Source: Gammaproteobacteria bacterium
GTDB lineage: Bacteria > Pseudomonadota > Gammaproteobacteria > Enterobacterales > Psychrobiaceae
DNA: 64,000 nucleotides
Assembly: GCA_013214945.1 (NCBI GenBank)
Contig: JABSRT010000014.1
Span: 1-64,000 of the forward strand
Direction of reading: 5' to 3'
Positions 1 to 10,332 of the stretch are shown here, one piece after another. Each line of letters opens with the position of its first letter. Position 1 is the stretch's first letter. Below the pieces are notes generated by a model, which was given only the letters and a program-made list of their open reading frames with translations, did not search any database and had not been told where the DNA came from. The position numbers and the translations under genes were made by a program.

Positions 1-216
1 GCAGGGTGATTAAAGCATAAGCGCGATGGAAGCTGTGTTCTTTAAGGTGAGTGAGTAGCTTTTGATAAAGTAAGCGATAAACCCTTTAATGGTATTCGGT
101 GGCGCGGTATAACCGTTAGTTCGGTTGAATCAACAAAAGCGGCTTTGCTCTGGTAAGCGCTATTATATGCAAAACCAACAATTTGCCCTTACGGGTCTAA
201 GGCAACAAATAAATTA
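1..216 (-). pseudogene. Decayed partial copy of the GNAT acetyltransferase gene
   Basis: This stretch is nearly identical to bases 1612-1828 of the intact acetyltransferase gene, in the same orientation. Small differences (for example gataaacccttt against gaccacaccctt, and a lost A in the cggtataaccg segment) break the frame. It corresponds to about codons 54-126 of the intact gene, so both ends of the protein are missing. Similarity fades after about base 216; bases 217-482 hold nothing I recognise beyond the likely upstream region of the next gene. The copy may extend beyond the left edge of the window. Confidence 0.85.
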
Positions 217-482
217 CTTGAGTGTCTTTTTAAACCCCCCATTACTTGCCGATTTAATAGGCAATACATTGCCACTAAAACTTACGCGTCCAATAATTTA
301 TTAAAATTTAATGAATAATTGTGCGGTAAGGTGAACTGCCCCTAAGTCATATTAGGTCATCCATCAAGGTGCTATACAAAACCTCTGGGCTTGCGGAAAT
401 AAGGTTACACATTGTCTTTTTTTAAATCACTTGTGGCATAAAGTTTGCTATATCAGTTGCAGGTATAAAAAGGGAAATCGGC

Positions 483-1388
483 ATGCAAATAAATTCGACG
501 ACTAATGCATATGCGCATCATCAATTATCTGATGATTCCATATTAAAAATTAATCGGGGTGAAACTCTTGAAGCGACTCCTTATACAGGTACTGCCTTTG
601 ATAATGTGAATCCGAATGGTCCACCTCTTAGCAGTTACAGAACCAACGGCTACTACGGTAAAGAGTCTGCTTCTGTGAGTATAGATGAGAAGAAGACATC
701 TTTAATCGATGCCAGAAAAGAACGTCATACAATACAAAGTTACGAATTGACGGATCGAAATATTGAGAGTTATGCCGACAGCATGCTCGGCCATGCCGAT
801 GAACATATAACCCTATCTACAGTTTCTGTCGGAGGAAATTTTGTCTCACTAGAAACTACTTGGGGTCAAATATCTAGACCTTTTACTTCAGACGCTCCGA
901 CTAATTTCGAGCTAGCTGAAATTGCTAAAGACTTATACGATAATGCAGGTGACAATTCCCCACAAAAGGCGGCACTTGAGAAGTTTTTAGATTCAGACGG
1001 CAGAATGTCACACACAATCACTGATCAGCTTATTGCTGAATCAGGTGGTGATTTTTCAACTTTTGTTGAGAAGCTGGAGGGGCTATTTGGCGAACAGGTT
1101 TCTGTTGAACAATTTTCTGAAGGCGAAGGGCCTACCTACGCAGAGAGTCATTTATTACTTAACGGATCAACCTTTGAAGATTTTGTCACTAGCCAAACCG
1201 ACAAAATGCACAAAGCTAAAGAGCGTTATGAAAGCTTTGATGATGAACTAGCTAAACAAAACGTCCTCGGTAGAAGCACGTACAATACTCTACAAATATC
1301 TGAAAGTGCGTATAATAATCTAGAGTTCACAGATACCAAGAAAGAATCATTTATGAAAACTTATGATGAAATTTCAAAACTAACTTAA
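483..1388 (+). CDS. Hypothetical protein, 301 aa
   Basis: I do not recognise this protein. It starts at an ATG after a purine-rich AGGGAAA ribosome binding site about 8 bases upstream. The product is acidic and hydrophilic, with no signal peptide or membrane segment, few Cys, and a C-terminal half rich in Lys and Glu that is probably helical. The N-terminal 70 residues are polar and low in hydrophobic residues, likely disordered. It lies between two copies of the acetyltransferase sequence, which suggests that it arrived by a duplication or insertion event. No neighbour suggests a function. The reading frame is long and clean with a normal start, so I take it as real. Confidence 0.6.
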   Translation: MQINSTTNAYAHHQLSDDSILKINRGETLEATPYTGTAFDNVNPNGPPLSSYRTNGYYGKESASVSIDEKKTSLIDARKERHTIQSYELTDRNIESYADSMLGHADEHITLSTVSVGGNFVSLETTWGQISRPFTSDAPTNFELAEIAKDLYDNAGDNSPQKAALEKFLDSDGRMSHTITDQLIAESGGDFSTFVEKLEGLFGEQVSVEQFSEGEGPTYAESHLLLNGSTFEDFVTSQTDKMHKAKERYESFDDELAKQNVLGRSTYNTLQISESAYNNLEFTDTKKESFMKTYDEISKLT

Positions 1389-1474
1389 AAAGGAAGAAAC
1401 GGACAGCCAATTCAACTAGAGACGATATCTGCTTGTTCCAATTTCAATCGGGCGAACCTTATTGTTCCTAAACA

Positions 1475-1990
1475 CTAGCCTATAGATTGCTCACAGGCTA
1501 ATTCAAGCAAGGCAACGTCGTGACGTTGATTAAACTTAACACCGACTTGGCTCATTTTGCCTACTTGCTCAAAACCAAATTGCTGATGCAAGCGCAACGA
1601 GCGTGGGTTGGGCAGGGTGATTAAAGCATAAGCGCGATGGAAGCTGTGTTCTTTAAGGTGAGTGAGTAGCTTTTGATAAAGTAAGCGACCACACCCTTTT
1701 ATGGTGTTCTGTGGCGCGGTATAAACCGTTAGTTCGGTAGAATCAACAAAAGCAGCTTTGCTCAGGTAAGCGCTATTATAGGCAAAACCAACGATATGCC
1801 CTTGTGGGTCTAAGGCAACAAATACTCTATAGCGCTCATTGCTAATCAGTTGTTGATACCAGTGTTGACGTTGCTCGAGCGACCATGGGTTAATATCGAA
1901 CGTGATGGCGGTATCAGCAATGTAGTGATTGTAGATGTGATTAATTTGGACTAAGTCGTTGGGTATTGCGAGGCGGATGGTAATCATCAA
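1475..1990 (-). CDS. GNAT family N-acetyltransferase (phosphinothricin acetyltransferase-like)
   Basis: This 171-residue protein has the single GNAT fold of the Pat/MnaT group, which acetylates small amines such as methionine derivatives or phosphinothricin with acetyl-CoA. The N-terminal strand and helix carry the group's RLA..DL..I..IYNHYI pattern. The motif A region around residues 85-105 (VYTAP....GCGRLLY) is the acetyl-CoA pyrophosphate loop, and NPRSLRLHQQFGFE near residue 135 is the usual motif B. The start has two consecutive Met codons and either could be used. The substrate cannot be read from the sequence. A partial, broken copy lies at the left edge of the window. Confidence 0.8.
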   Translation of the reverse strand: MMITIRLAIPNDLVQINHIYNHYIADTAITFDINPWSLEQRQHWYQQLISNERYRVFVALDPQGHIVGFAYNSAYLSKAAFVDSTELTVYTAPQNTIKGCGRLLYQKLLTHLKEHSFHRAYALITLPNPRSLRLHQQFGFEQVGKMSQVGVKFNQRHDVALLELACEQSIG

Positions 1991-2071
1991 TTAGCCCTAA
2001 TAAAGAGCTGACCTAAACAAAACAAAGCTAAATTAAACAAAGCAATGAGTTGTTAGGCCAGCGTAGTGAGA

Positions 2072-2881
2072 TTAAAACTCGAAAGTAGACCAAATTGGCG
2101 CGTGATCAGAGGGCTTTTCAATCGCTCGTAATTCGTAATCAACATCTGACTCGACGCAATACTGGCTTAAATTTGGCGTCGCTAAAATAACGTCAATGCG
2201 TAGGCCGCGGTTATCGTCAAAGCCACGAGAGCGGTAATCGAACCAGCTGTAACATTCGGTGCGTTCAGGATGAATTAAACGGAATGTATCATCAAGTCCC
2301 CAACCTTGCAGCGTCGCTAACCACTCGCGCTCTTCTGGTAGGAAGCTACACTTTTGGGTTTTTAACCATCGCTTGGCGTTGTCTGCACCAATGCCAATGT
2401 CTTTTTCGGCTGGCGAGATATTAATGTCACCCATCACAATAACGTTTTCGTCATTGGTGTGGTTAGTTTCAAGGTATTGCTGTAAATCTTGATAAAACTT
2501 TTCTTTGGCAGGAAATTTGGTTTCGTGCGTACGATTTTCACCTTGTGGAAAGTAACCATTTAACACGCGAACTTTTTGACCCGAGGTGCTGGTTACTGTG
2601 GCCATAATCATTCGGCGCTGGGCATCTTCTTCGTCAGTTTCAAAACCGTATTGCACGTCTTCAACGGCCAAATTGGTCATTAAGGCGACGCCATAGTGGC
2701 CTTTTTGGCCGTGGTAAAATACCTTGTAACCCATTGCTTCTACGGCTTCTAGCGGAAACTGCGGATTATCAACTTTAATTTCTTGCAGGCCGATTACGTC
2801 TGGCTGGTGTTTGTCGATCATCGCTTGTAATTGATGCAGGCGGGCACGAAGTCCATTGATATTAAATGAGATTACTTTCAT
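2072..2881 (-). CDS. xthA: Exodeoxyribonuclease III
   Basis: This is a 269-residue member of the Mg2+-dependent exonuclease/endonuclease/phosphatase fold. It cleaves DNA at abasic sites and degrades 3' ends during base excision repair in the cytoplasm. The opening [14 protein letters not shown], the metal-binding Glu in LQEIK near residue 35, the catalytic [13 protein letters not shown] around residue 150 and the final SDHAPIW are all present. The length matches E. coli XthA (268). The gene stands alone between the acetyltransferase gene and an HD-GYP gene. Confidence 0.95.
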   Translation of the reverse strand: MKVISFNINGLRARLHQLQAMIDKHQPDVIGLQEIKVDNPQFPLEAVEAMGYKVFYHGQKGHYGVALMTNLAVEDVQYGFETDEEDAQRRMIMATVTSTSGQKVRVLNGYFPQGENRTHETKFPAKEKFYQDLQQYLETNHTNDENVIVMGDINISPAEKDIGIGADNAKRWLKTQKCSFLPEEREWLATLQGWGLDDTFRLIHPERTECYSWFDYRSRGFDDNRGLRIDVILATPNLSQYCVESDVDYELRAIEKPSDHAPIWSTFEF

Positions 2882-2934
2882 GATAATTTGCTCTATTGGC
2901 TTATGTTTTTGCGGTCAGCTGCTATTTTAGCTGA

Positions 2935-4203
2935 TCAACCTAAGTAAAAGTTTATACTTTCACGCGGATTAAGATATTGTGCAATTTCTTGCGGCATGCT
3001 GGTCGGTGCCAGCACTTTGTCGATCTTAATCGATTCTTGTTTGGTATTAATAATGGCCGCTTCATTGCGTGGCACATCTGGATCATAAATTAAAACATTC
3101 GGAAATAACAAACGATTACTGTCGGCTGTGATCACAATGCCATACTGCTCGCTTGATAACTGCACAAATGTGCCCGGCGGGTAAATGCCCATGGTTTTTA
3201 TAAAGGCATTTAGCTGGGTTTGATCGAACAATTTCGCTTTATTTTTAAAGATAAAAGCAATTGCTTGCGCTCGACTGCGAGCCTTAGTGCCTGGCGCGCT
3301 CGGATGACACAACGACTCATAGAAATTGACCAGCGAGACAATTAAAGATAACGGGTGCAGTTGGCTAATAGTTTTACCTGTCGGATAACCGGTGCCATTA
3401 GCAAACTCATGATGCTCCACCACGATTTTTTTAACGGTGTCAGATATATCAGGTGATAAATTAAGATAATCCACCGAATAACTCGGGTGTTTTTCTATCA
3501 CGAATTTACGTTTACTGGGCGTAATATCAGTGCCAGTAAAAAACTGCTGGGGAATTTTCAACTTACCAATGTCGTGTAATAAACCGGCTATGCCCAGTTC
3601 AATCAGTTCGCTCTGCTCTAGACCTAATTGTTTGGCAATCATCATTGCTAGCATCGAGACACAAATGGCGTGTTGCTGCATTTGTGAATCGTCTCTGTCG
3701 TCGTCAACGAGGTGCAGCACAATATTATCTTTAACCAATAGCGCATCACTCATTGAATGAATGACTTCGGTTGCCTCAATCATTGCTTGTAATGGTCTAG
3801 ATTGAACTTTGTGGGTTAACGCGCGTACTTTACTCAAAGCAATATGATAGTCGGACTCACATTTTTTTATGGCCCGGCGATATGCTTGCATTTGTTCAAT
3901 TTGTTGGCTTTTTTGCTCGTTCATTGCCGTTAGTTCAGCGTCTAATTCCTGATCATTTGCCATCACTAAATCATCTTCAGGTGTGGCGGCAGACTCGGGT
4001 AGTGGCTTGGCTGAGCTTTTTGTTGGGATGGCCCACACATGCATAATATTTACTTTACGCAGTAAATCTATTTGCTTGATTGAGCTTATCTTAAACTGAT
4101 TAAACATAAACGGATGATCATTCCAAGCCACAGGCATCTCAATGTAGATGCCGGGCTGGAGCCGCTCAATGGCTAATTTTATCCGTTTGTGATCTGATAA
4201 CAT
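2935..4203 (-). CDS. HD-GYP domain cyclic di-GMP phosphodiesterase with DUF3391
   Basis: This 422-residue protein has an N-terminal DUF3391 region (about residues 1-130), then a coiled linker, then an HD-GYP domain (about 170-340). The metal-binding HDIGK, the second histidine pair VEHHE and the GTGYP motif are intact, so it should hydrolyse cyclic di-GMP and lower its level in the cell. No membrane segment is visible, so it is probably cytosolic. Family members with this layout regulate motility and biofilm formation. It has its own ATG start and is not obviously in an operon with either neighbour. Confidence 0.9.
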   Translation of the reverse strand: MLSDHKRIKLAIERLQPGIYIEMPVAWNDHPFMFNQFKISSIKQIDLLRKVNIMHVWAIPTKSSAKPLPESAATPEDDLVMANDQELDAELTAMNEQKSQQIEQMQAYRRAIKKCESDYHIALSKVRALTHKVQSRPLQAMIEATEVIHSMSDALLVKDNIVLHLVDDDRDDSQMQQHAICVSMLAMMIAKQLGLEQSELIELGIAGLLHDIGKLKIPQQFFTGTDITPSKRKFVIEKHPSYSVDYLNLSPDISDTVKKIVVEHHEFANGTGYPTGKTISQLHPLSLIVSLVNFYESLCHPSAPGTKARSRAQAIAFIFKNKAKLFDQTQLNAFIKTMGIYPPGTFVQLSSEQYGIVITADSNRLLFPNVLIYDPDVPRNEAAIINTKQESIKIDKVLAPTSMPQEIAQYLNPRESINFYLG

Positions 4204-4241
4204 GGATTTGGTTCAACACTAATTAATTGAGTAGCAAGTCG

Positions 4242-4541
4242 TTAAGGCAATACTTTTTTGTAGGGTTTAACCGTAACCTTGGCGTAAACACCTGCTGCTA
4301 CGTAAGGATCAACATCGGCCCATGCTTGCGCGTCAATAAGCGAGTCAAATTCGGCAATCACTAATGAGCCACTAAATCCGGCCGCGCCAGGATCTTCACT
4401 GTCGATCGCGGGAGTCGGGCCAGCAACCAATAAGCGACCTTGTTGTTGCAACTGGGTAAGGCGCGCTAAATGATCAGGGCGTGCTGCTAGGCGTTTTTCT
4501 AAACTGTTTGCGACATCTTCTGCGTAAATCATGTACCACAT
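4242..4541 (-). CDS. yciI: YciI-like protein
   Basis: This 99-residue protein carries the YCII-related fold, a ferredoxin-like alpha/beta domain. It starts MWYMIYAED, keeps a conserved His-Asp pair (RPDHLARL) and the [14 protein letters not shown] segment typical of E. coli YciI, which has 98 residues. The enzymatic role of the family is not settled. It starts 4 bases after the stop of the septation gene and is surely cotranscribed with it. The yciB-yciI pair next to the trp genes is common in gammaproteobacteria. Confidence 0.9.
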   Translation of the reverse strand: MWYMIYAEDVANSLEKRLAARPDHLARLTQLQQQGRLLVAGPTPAIDSEDPGAAGFSGSLVIAEFDSLIDAQAWADVDPYVAAGVYAKVTVKPYKKVLP

Positions 4542-4545
4542 GGGA

Positions 4546-5088
4546 TTATTTCTCCTCGTTGCTTTGTTCTGGAAAGTATTTATATAGGTAAGCGCCTGTA
4601 ATTACAAACAATACCAAGGTAATAGCTGTTAGGCCAAAGACTTTGAAATTAATCCAAATGTCTAAGTCAAAATTAAAGGCAATGAAATAATTCAATAATG
4701 CCGCAGAGCCACAGGCAATAATCCAACCAATGTTAATATTGCGCCATACATGGTCTGGTGCTTCTATGTCTTTGCCGAGCATTTTCTGTGGAATAGGCTG
4801 GCCTAACCACTGATAACCCGCAAGCAGTACCGCAAATAAGCTGTAGATAATAGTGACTTTCCACTTGATAAAGGCATCGTCGTGGAAATAGAGCGTTAGT
4901 CCGCCAAAGACAACGATCATGCCTAAGGTTAGCCAATGCATCTTTTCGACTTTTTTATATAAAATTTGCAGTAGGGCAATCTGTAAAATGGTCGCGGTAA
5001 TTAACGTACCGGTCGCAATATAAACGTCAAACAGATAATAAGTGATTAAAAACGAAAGTAGGGGCAGGAAATCGATTAATTGCTTCAT
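4546..5088 (-). CDS. yciB: Inner membrane septation protein YciB (IspZ)
   Basis: This 180-residue membrane protein has five or six hydrophobic segments and begins [18 protein letters not shown], the usual YciB opening. The internal [19 protein letters not shown] stretch is diagnostic. In E. coli YciB interacts with divisome and elongasome proteins and affects envelope properties; the molecular function is not established. It is the first gene of a two-gene unit with yciI, separated from trpA by about 120 bases that show no clear terminator. Confidence 0.93.
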   Translation of the reverse strand: MKQLIDFLPLLSFLITYYLFDVYIATGTLITATILQIALLQILYKKVEKMHWLTLGMIVVFGGLTLYFHDDAFIKWKVTIIYSLFAVLLAGYQWLGQPIPQKMLGKDIEAPDHVWRNINIGWIIACGSAALLNYFIAFNFDLDIWINFKVFGLTAITLVLFVITGAYLYKYFPEQSNEEK

Positions 5089-5208
5089 AAAATACCAAAT
5101 GAAAAAAAATAACTGGCCGGAACGGTCTAATAGTTTCAGTTATGTTAAAACAACCACACCAGAGATGCCATTACTAAATGACAGCTCTGATGATTTAATT
5201 AACGAAAA

Positions 5209-6018
5209 TTAAATTTTGGTTGCGGCCTTCATTGAGCTAATAAATTGATGAAGCTCAGACAGTTGCTGTTGTGGTTTGTTTAAGTTTTGTTCAATAATTT
5301 TAACCACAGCTGAGCCGCTAATGATGCCGTCGGCACCAGCAAGCAGGCCTGATTTAACATCTGCAGGGGTCGAAATGCCAAAGCCTAATAACAACGGCGC
5401 CGAATTTAACTGTTTTAATCGTTCAATAAGGTGGTTTACTGGCATTTGCACTTTGGTTTCGGTACCCGTAACACCAGCGCGGCTTAGCAGGTAAGTATAA
5501 CCTTGGGTGTTCGCAGCTACTTGCTCTAAGGTGGCATCAGAGCCATTAGGCGGCGCAATGAAAATAGCTTGAACCCCAGCCTTATTTGCGGCGGCGATAA
5601 ACGGCTTAGCTTCACGCAGTGGCACGTCCGCCACTAACACCGAATCAACCCCAGCTTGATGACATTGCTGGTAAAAGCTTTCAATGCCGTTTGATACCAC
5701 GAGGTTAGCGTATAACAATAGGCCGATTGGCACGGTTGGGTGCTTTTGACGAATTTTGGCTAATAGCTCAAAACAAATTGGCGGAGTAACGCCGCTGGCG
5801 AGCGCTCGCTCAGCTGCCGCTTGAATGGTTGGGCCGTCAGCACTAGGATCAGAAAACGGAATGCCTAACTCTAGCGCATCGGCACCAGCGTCAATTAAGG
5901 TATCGATAATCGCTAGGCTTTGCTCAGCGTTTGGATCGCCAATACAGACAAAGGGTACAAATGCGCCTTCGTTTTTGGTCGCAAGTTGATTAAATAAATC
6001 TTGATATCTGGTGGTCAT
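5209..6018 (-). CDS. trpA: Tryptophan synthase alpha chain
   Basis: The alpha subunit cleaves indole-3-glycerol phosphate and channels indole to TrpB. The (beta/alpha)8 barrel carries the catalytic Glu in [16 protein letters not shown] and Asp in [10 protein letters not shown], and the phosphate-binding GFGIS and SGSAVV loops. I chose the ATG at 6018 (269 aa) because AGGGGA lies 8-9 bases upstream; the in-frame ATG at 6027 sits directly against that site and is too close. The start overlaps the trpB end (ATG ends 6 bases before the TAA region), showing translational coupling. It is the last gene of the trp operon. Confidence 0.95.
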   Translation of the reverse strand: MTTRYQDLFNQLATKNEGAFVPFVCIGDPNAEQSLAIIDTLIDAGADALELGIPFSDPSADGPTIQAAAERALASGVTPPICFELLAKIRQKHPTVPIGLLLYANLVVSNGIESFYQQCHQAGVDSVLVADVPLREAKPFIAAANKAGVQAIFIAPPNGSDATLEQVAANTQGYTYLLSRAGVTGTETKVQMPVNHLIERLKQLNSAPLLLGFGISTPADVKSGLLAGADGIISGSAVVKIIEQNLNKPQQQLSELHQFISSMKAATKI

Positions 6019-6019
6019 G

Positions 6020-7228
6020 TTAAGCATCCCCTTGCGCGTTTTTGGCCGCGTCTTGTTGTTCGAAAATCTTGGTGACGTGGGCTAAATCTTTATCACCACG
6101 GCCAGATAAATTGACTAATAGTGTCATTGGTTTATCAGCCTGTTGCGCCATTTGATAAGCATAGGCAAGCGCGTGAGACGACTCTAACGCAGGGATAATA
6201 CCTTCACAACTGGCCAACTGTTTAAAGGCAGTTAGGGCCTGGTCGTCGGTCACTGAAACGTACTGGGCGCGGCCAGTTTGCGCTAAATACGCATGCTGAG
6301 GGCCAACTCCTGGGTAATCTAAACCAGCAGAAACCGAGTAAGACTCTTCAATTTGGCCGTGTTGATCTTGCATCAAATACGTGTGCGTACCGTGAATAAT
6401 ACCTTTACGCCCTTGGCCAATCGTTGCGCCGTGATGGCCTGTATCAACGCCTAAACCAGCAGGTTCAACGCCAATCAGCTTAACATCGCTTTCTTTAAGG
6501 AAATCGTTAAACATGCCAATCGCGTTTGAACCACCGCCAACACAGGCAATAACAACATCAGGCAAGCCACCTTCGGCCGCGAAAAATTGCTTTTTCGCTT
6601 CTTCGCCGATCATTTTTTGAAATTCACGAACCATGGTTGGGAACGGATGTGGCCCAGCGGCTGTACCGAGCAGGTAATGTGCCTCTTCATAAGTTGCAGA
6701 CCAATCACGCAGTGCTTCGTTAACAGCATCTTTAAGCGTACCTGAGCCTGCTGTAACTGGGATCACTTCTGCGCCCATTAGCTTCATTCTAAATACATTG
6801 GGTTGCTGACGCTCACAATCTTTCGCGCCCATGTAAATGCGTGCTTTTAAGCCAAGCAGGGCACAAGCCAATGCAGTTGCTACGCCGTGTTGACCCGCGC
6901 CAGTCTCGGCTATAATTTCTGTTTTACCCATACGTTTGGCCAGTAAGGCCTGACCCAATACCTGGTTGGTTTTGTGGGCGCCGCCGTGCAACAGATCTTC
7001 ACGCTTTAAGTAAATTTTTACTAAAGGGTTAGGGCTAAAATTACGACACAAAGTCAGTGCGGTTGGGCGACCGGCATAATTTTGTAATAAATCACCGAAT
7101 TCTTGCTGAAAATCAGGATCGGTTTGGCTCTCAATAAAGGCCTGCTCTAATTGTTCTAAGGCTGGCACCAAAATTTCTGGGACAAACATGCCACCAAAAT
7201 CGCCGAAGTAGGGAGAAAGTTTTGTCAT
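6020..7228 (-). CDS. trpB: Tryptophan synthase beta chain
   Basis: The beta subunit condenses indole with L-serine using PLP. The 402-residue protein carries the PLP lysine in HGGAHKTNQ (about residue 90), the [10 protein letters not shown] loop, and the cofactor phosphate motif [12 protein letters not shown] near residue 235. The length and the opening [20 protein letters not shown] match enterobacterial TrpB. It begins 15 bases after trpCF and overlaps the alternative trpA start. Its signature residues all appear intact. Confidence 0.97.
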   Translation of the reverse strand: MTKLSPYFGDFGGMFVPEILVPALEQLEQAFIESQTDPDFQQEFGDLLQNYAGRPTALTLCRNFSPNPLVKIYLKREDLLHGGAHKTNQVLGQALLAKRMGKTEIIAETGAGQHGVATALACALLGLKARIYMGAKDCERQQPNVFRMKLMGAEVIPVTAGSGTLKDAVNEALRDWSATYEEAHYLLGTAAGPHPFPTMVREFQKMIGEEAKKQFFAAEGGLPDVVIACVGGGSNAIGMFNDFLKESDVKLIGVEPAGLGVDTGHHGATIGQGRKGIIHGTHTYLMQDQHGQIEESYSVSAGLDYPGVGPQHAYLAQTGRAQYVSVTDDQALTAFKQLASCEGIIPALESSHALAYAYQMAQQADKPMTLLVNLSGRGDKDLAHVTKIFEQQDAAKNAQGDA

Positions 7229-7243
7229 TTTGTGTTCCTAAAT

Positions 7244-8695
7244 TTAGTAATTTCTAATCGTGGACATTAATTCGTTGATCTTATCGCTGTCTTTAACCCC
7301 AGGGCTCGATTCAACCCCTGAGTTAACATCGAGACCGTAATAGCCGCTGTTGGCCGCTGTTTTTATATTGGCTGGTGATAAACCGCCGGCCAGCATTGCT
7401 TTAGCTCTAATCTGTTGTGGCACTTGTTCCCAGTCAAACGTGTGGCCGGTGCCACCAAATTGAGTACTGTGAGCATTGGTGACTGCGCTGTCGATTAGCA
7501 GTCGGTCGATATTGTCATCACTGACTATTTCGCCGAGTTGGTCACTGCGTACCGCGAGCCAAATTTGGCAGTTAGCATTTAATTGCTGACGCAAGTCGGC
7601 AATGTAATCAGACGCTTCGTTGCCGTGCAATTGAATTACGCTTAAGTTAAGTTCATTGGCGTATTGCACCACCGTCGCAACTTCTTCATTGACGAATACG
7701 CCAATGAAATTCAAGGCGGCGCTCTCACTGATGATTTTCGCTTGAGCCAACTCAACATAACGCGGTGACTTTTTAGCGAAAATAAGACCACCGTAAATAG
7801 CACCTGCGCTGGCAACAACTTGTGCTTGTTCAGGCGTTGTTAGGCCACATACTTTGGTGTTGCCATAAATTAATTTGCGGCAAGCCAAATCGATATCAGC
7901 TTGAGCCATCAATGAACTGCCAACCAAGAAACCATCAACAAAAGGAGCCAGTGCTAAAATTTGCTGGTGGTCGTTAATGCCCGACTCAGAAATAATCACC
8001 CGATCTTGCGGTATTTTAGGCGCTAAGATCTTGGTGGTATTAAGGTTAATCGACAAGTCGCGTAAATCGCGGTTGTTAATGCCAATAATTTTTGCGTCAA
8101 GTAATATCGCGCGTTCGAGTTCTGCTTGGTTGCTTATTTCGGTTAACACATCCATTGAATATTGAGCAGCAACCTTGGCTAACGCTATATACTGCGCGTC
8201 ATCAAGCACTGACAACATCAGTAAAATGGCATCGGCGCCCATGTAACGTGCGAGGTAAATTTGGTAAGCATCGACAAAGAAGTCTTTACAAATAATTGGC
8301 TGTTCTAACATCGAGCGAACCTGTTTTACATATTCAAAGTTGCCTTGAAAATATAGCTCGTCGGTTAATACCGAAATGGCGCTGGCATGCGCTCGGTAGC
8401 CGTCAGTAATTAGTGGCAAGTCAAAATCGGCGCGGATCAGGCCTTTCGACGGCGAGGCTTTTTTACATTCGAGAATGTAGCTCGCTGGGCCTTGGCGCAA
8501 CGCATCAAACAAACTGCGGTTAGAGGGTGCTAACTCGCTGAGAATTTCAGCTTCAGGATACTTAAGCTTAAGCTCGGCAATCTGTTGCGGTTTCGTTGCA
8601 ACTATTTGATCTAATACGGTGCCAGTGAGTTTTGTGCCGCTCACTGGGCCATTTTTTGTATTGATCTCAATCGGGTTCTGTTCAATTGTAGTCAT
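7244..8695 (-). CDS. trpCF: Bifunctional indole-3-glycerol phosphate synthase / phosphoribosylanthranilate isomerase
   Basis: This 483-residue fusion performs two consecutive steps of tryptophan synthesis. The N-terminal half (about 1-280) is the TrpC barrel, with ECKKASPSKGLIR and the catalytic Lys in ICKDFFVDAYQI. The C-terminal half (about 281-483) is TrpF, with KVCGLTTPEQA and the phosphate loops AGGLSPANI and GLDVNSGVE. The fusion is usual in gammaproteobacteria. The start codon follows the trpD stop directly, with GAGGTC as ribosome binding site inside the trpD end. TrpC proper begins about 35 residues in, so the N-terminus is somewhat extended. Confidence 0.96.
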   Translation of the reverse strand: MTTIEQNPIEINTKNGPVSGTKLTGTVLDQIVATKPQQIAELKLKYPEAEILSELAPSNRSLFDALRQGPASYILECKKASPSKGLIRADFDLPLITDGYRAHASAISVLTDELYFQGNFEYVKQVRSMLEQPIICKDFFVDAYQIYLARYMGADAILLMLSVLDDAQYIALAKVAAQYSMDVLTEISNQAELERAILLDAKIIGINNRDLRDLSINLNTTKILAPKIPQDRVIISESGINDHQQILALAPFVDGFLVGSSLMAQADIDLACRKLIYGNTKVCGLTTPEQAQVVASAGAIYGGLIFAKKSPRYVELAQAKIISESAALNFIGVFVNEEVATVVQYANELNLSVIQLHGNEASDYIADLRQQLNANCQIWLAVRSDQLGEIVSDDNIDRLLIDSAVTNAHSTQFGGTGHTFDWEQVPQQIRAKAMLAGGLSPANIKTAANSGYYGLDVNSGVESSPGVKDSDKINELMSTIRNY

Positions 8696-9712
8696 TTATA
8701 AGACCTCGCTACTTGCTTGCGCTAACTGCTGGACAATATCGAAAGGTTTACCACTGTTGATCACTTCATTTGCCAGCGTAACACCCGCAGCTAATGAATC
8801 AACTTTATCACTTAATAATAAGGTAGCAGCAACATTAACAGCTACGGCCGCTTGATGAGCTTCTTGGCCTTGGCCTTTAAGTAATGCCGTGATCAGTATT
8901 GCATTGTGCTTAGCATCGCCACCTTCTAATGCGGCTAGCGGGTAAGTTTTAATGCCCATTTGCTCTGGCGTAATTTGATAGGTGGTAATTTTACCATCTT
9001 TTAACTCAGCAACATCGGTTGGGCCATGAATGGCTATTTCATCGAGACCTGAACCGTTAACCACTAATGCGCGCTCAACACCAACGAGCTTGAGCGTTTG
9101 GGCGATAGGCTCTAATAAGGCCTTGTCGTATACCCCCATCAGCTGTGTTTTTGGCGACGCAGGATTAATCAATGGACCAAGCACATTAAATATCGTTCGA
9201 GTTTTTAAACTCTGGCGCACTGGCACAGCAAAGCGCACACCTTGGTGATATTGCACCGCAAATAAGAAACACAAACCAATCTCATCTAGACACTGGCGGC
9301 TGCGCTCAGGGCTAAGATCAAGCTTAATGCCAAGCGCTTCGAGTAAATCGGCCGAGCCTGATTTAGACGAAACACTGCGATTACCGTGTTTGGCTACTTT
9401 TACGCCGCAGGCTGCTGCAACAAAAGCACTAGCAGTCGAAATATTAATGGTGTTGGCACCATCACCGCCGGTACCGCAACTGTCCAAAAATGGATAATCA
9501 GGGCTAGGGAAGGCTAATGCTTGTGATTTTAGTGCTAGCGCAGCGCCTGCAATTTCTTGCGGGCTTTCGCCTTTAATCTTTAATGCGGTTAACAAAGCAC
9601 TTAATAAAATAGGTTCAACATCGCCACTAATAATTTGATTAAATAACTGTTGTGATTGCTCTAAGGTCAGTGACTGGCCCTGATAAAGTTTTTCCAAACA
9701 AGCGTGAATCAT
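8696..9712 (-). CDS. trpD: Anthranilate phosphoribosyltransferase
   Basis: The enzyme joins anthranilate to PRPP. The 338-residue form has the glycosyltransferase family 3 fold, with the PRPP-binding loop DSCGTGGDGANTIN (about residue 80) and the KHGNRSVSSKSGSADLLEALG segment. I chose the ATG at 9712 because it forms an ATGA overlap with the trpG stop and has AAAGGA 7 bases upstream; the upstream in-frame start would add 11 unlikely residues. Unlike in E. coli, trpG and trpD are separate genes here. Confidence 0.96.
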   Translation of the reverse strand: MIHACLEKLYQGQSLTLEQSQQLFNQIISGDVEPILLSALLTALKIKGESPQEIAGAALALKSQALAFPSPDYPFLDSCGTGGDGANTINISTASAFVAAACGVKVAKHGNRSVSSKSGSADLLEALGIKLDLSPERSRQCLDEIGLCFLFAVQYHQGVRFAVPVRQSLKTRTIFNVLGPLINPASPKTQLMGVYDKALLEPIAQTLKLVGVERALVVNGSGLDEIAIHGPTDVAELKDGKITTYQITPEQMGIKTYPLAALEGGDAKHNAILITALLKGQGQEAHQAAVAVNVAATLLLSDKVDSLAAGVTLANEVINSGKPFDIVQQLAQASSEVL

Positions 9713-10332
9713 GTGCAATCCTTTAGAGTTAGTTGAGTTTGACACAACATATTGAGAGATTGAGATAATAGCGTTTCACCGAGCGGGGTTAAAATCGACT
9801 CAGGGTGGAACTGAAAACCAATAATCGTTTTGGTTTTGTTGGCCACCGCCATCACAATGTCGTCGACATGAGCAATTGCATCGAGCGTTGCTGGCACACT
9901 GTGGGCCATTAACGAATGGTATCTTGCTACTGGCATTGGATTAGCCAAGCCTTCAAACGGCGCGCTATTGTCGTGGCTTATCAGTGACGCTTTGCCATGA
10001 ACGGTTTGCGGTGCCAGCCCGATTTTACCACCAAAGGCTTCGATAATTGCCTGATGACCAAGACAAATCCCAAGCATTGGCACTTTATCAATCGATAACT
10101 TAATTAGTTCGACCAAGCAGCCTGCTTGCGATGGTGCGCCCGGGCCCGGAGATAGTACCAGCACTGGCGGCAGATCGCTGTTAGCCATTTGTTCAATAAT
10201 AAATTGCGGGTCAATATCGTTGCGATATATCGTCACCTGCGCGCCCATGACTCTAAATTGGTCAACGAGGTTGTAAGTGAATGAGTCGAAGTTATCGAGT
10301 AAAAAAACTCGGCAGTTGGTTAAATTACTCAT
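9709..10332 (-). CDS. trpG: Anthranilate synthase glutamine amidotransferase component
   Basis: This class I glutamine amidotransferase supplies ammonia to TrpE. Of its 207 residues, the catalytic Cys lies in LGICLGHQAI (about residue 83), the oxyanion region in LSPGPGAPSQAG, and the His-Glu pair in QFHPESILT near the end. I prefer the ATG at 10332: GGAGG lies 5 bases upstream and the start overlaps the trpE stop. The 15-base longer form lacks such support. It is translationally coupled with both trpE and trpD. Confidence 0.95.
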   Translation of the reverse strand: MSNLTNCRVFLLDNFDSFTYNLVDQFRVMGAQVTIYRNDIDPQFIIEQMANSDLPPVLVLSPGPGAPSQAGCLVELIKLSIDKVPMLGICLGHQAIIEAFGGKIGLAPQTVHGKASLISHDNSAPFEGLANPMPVARYHSLMAHSVPATLDAIAHVDDIVMAVANKTKTIIGFQFHPESILTPLGETLLSQSLNMLCQTQLTLKDCT

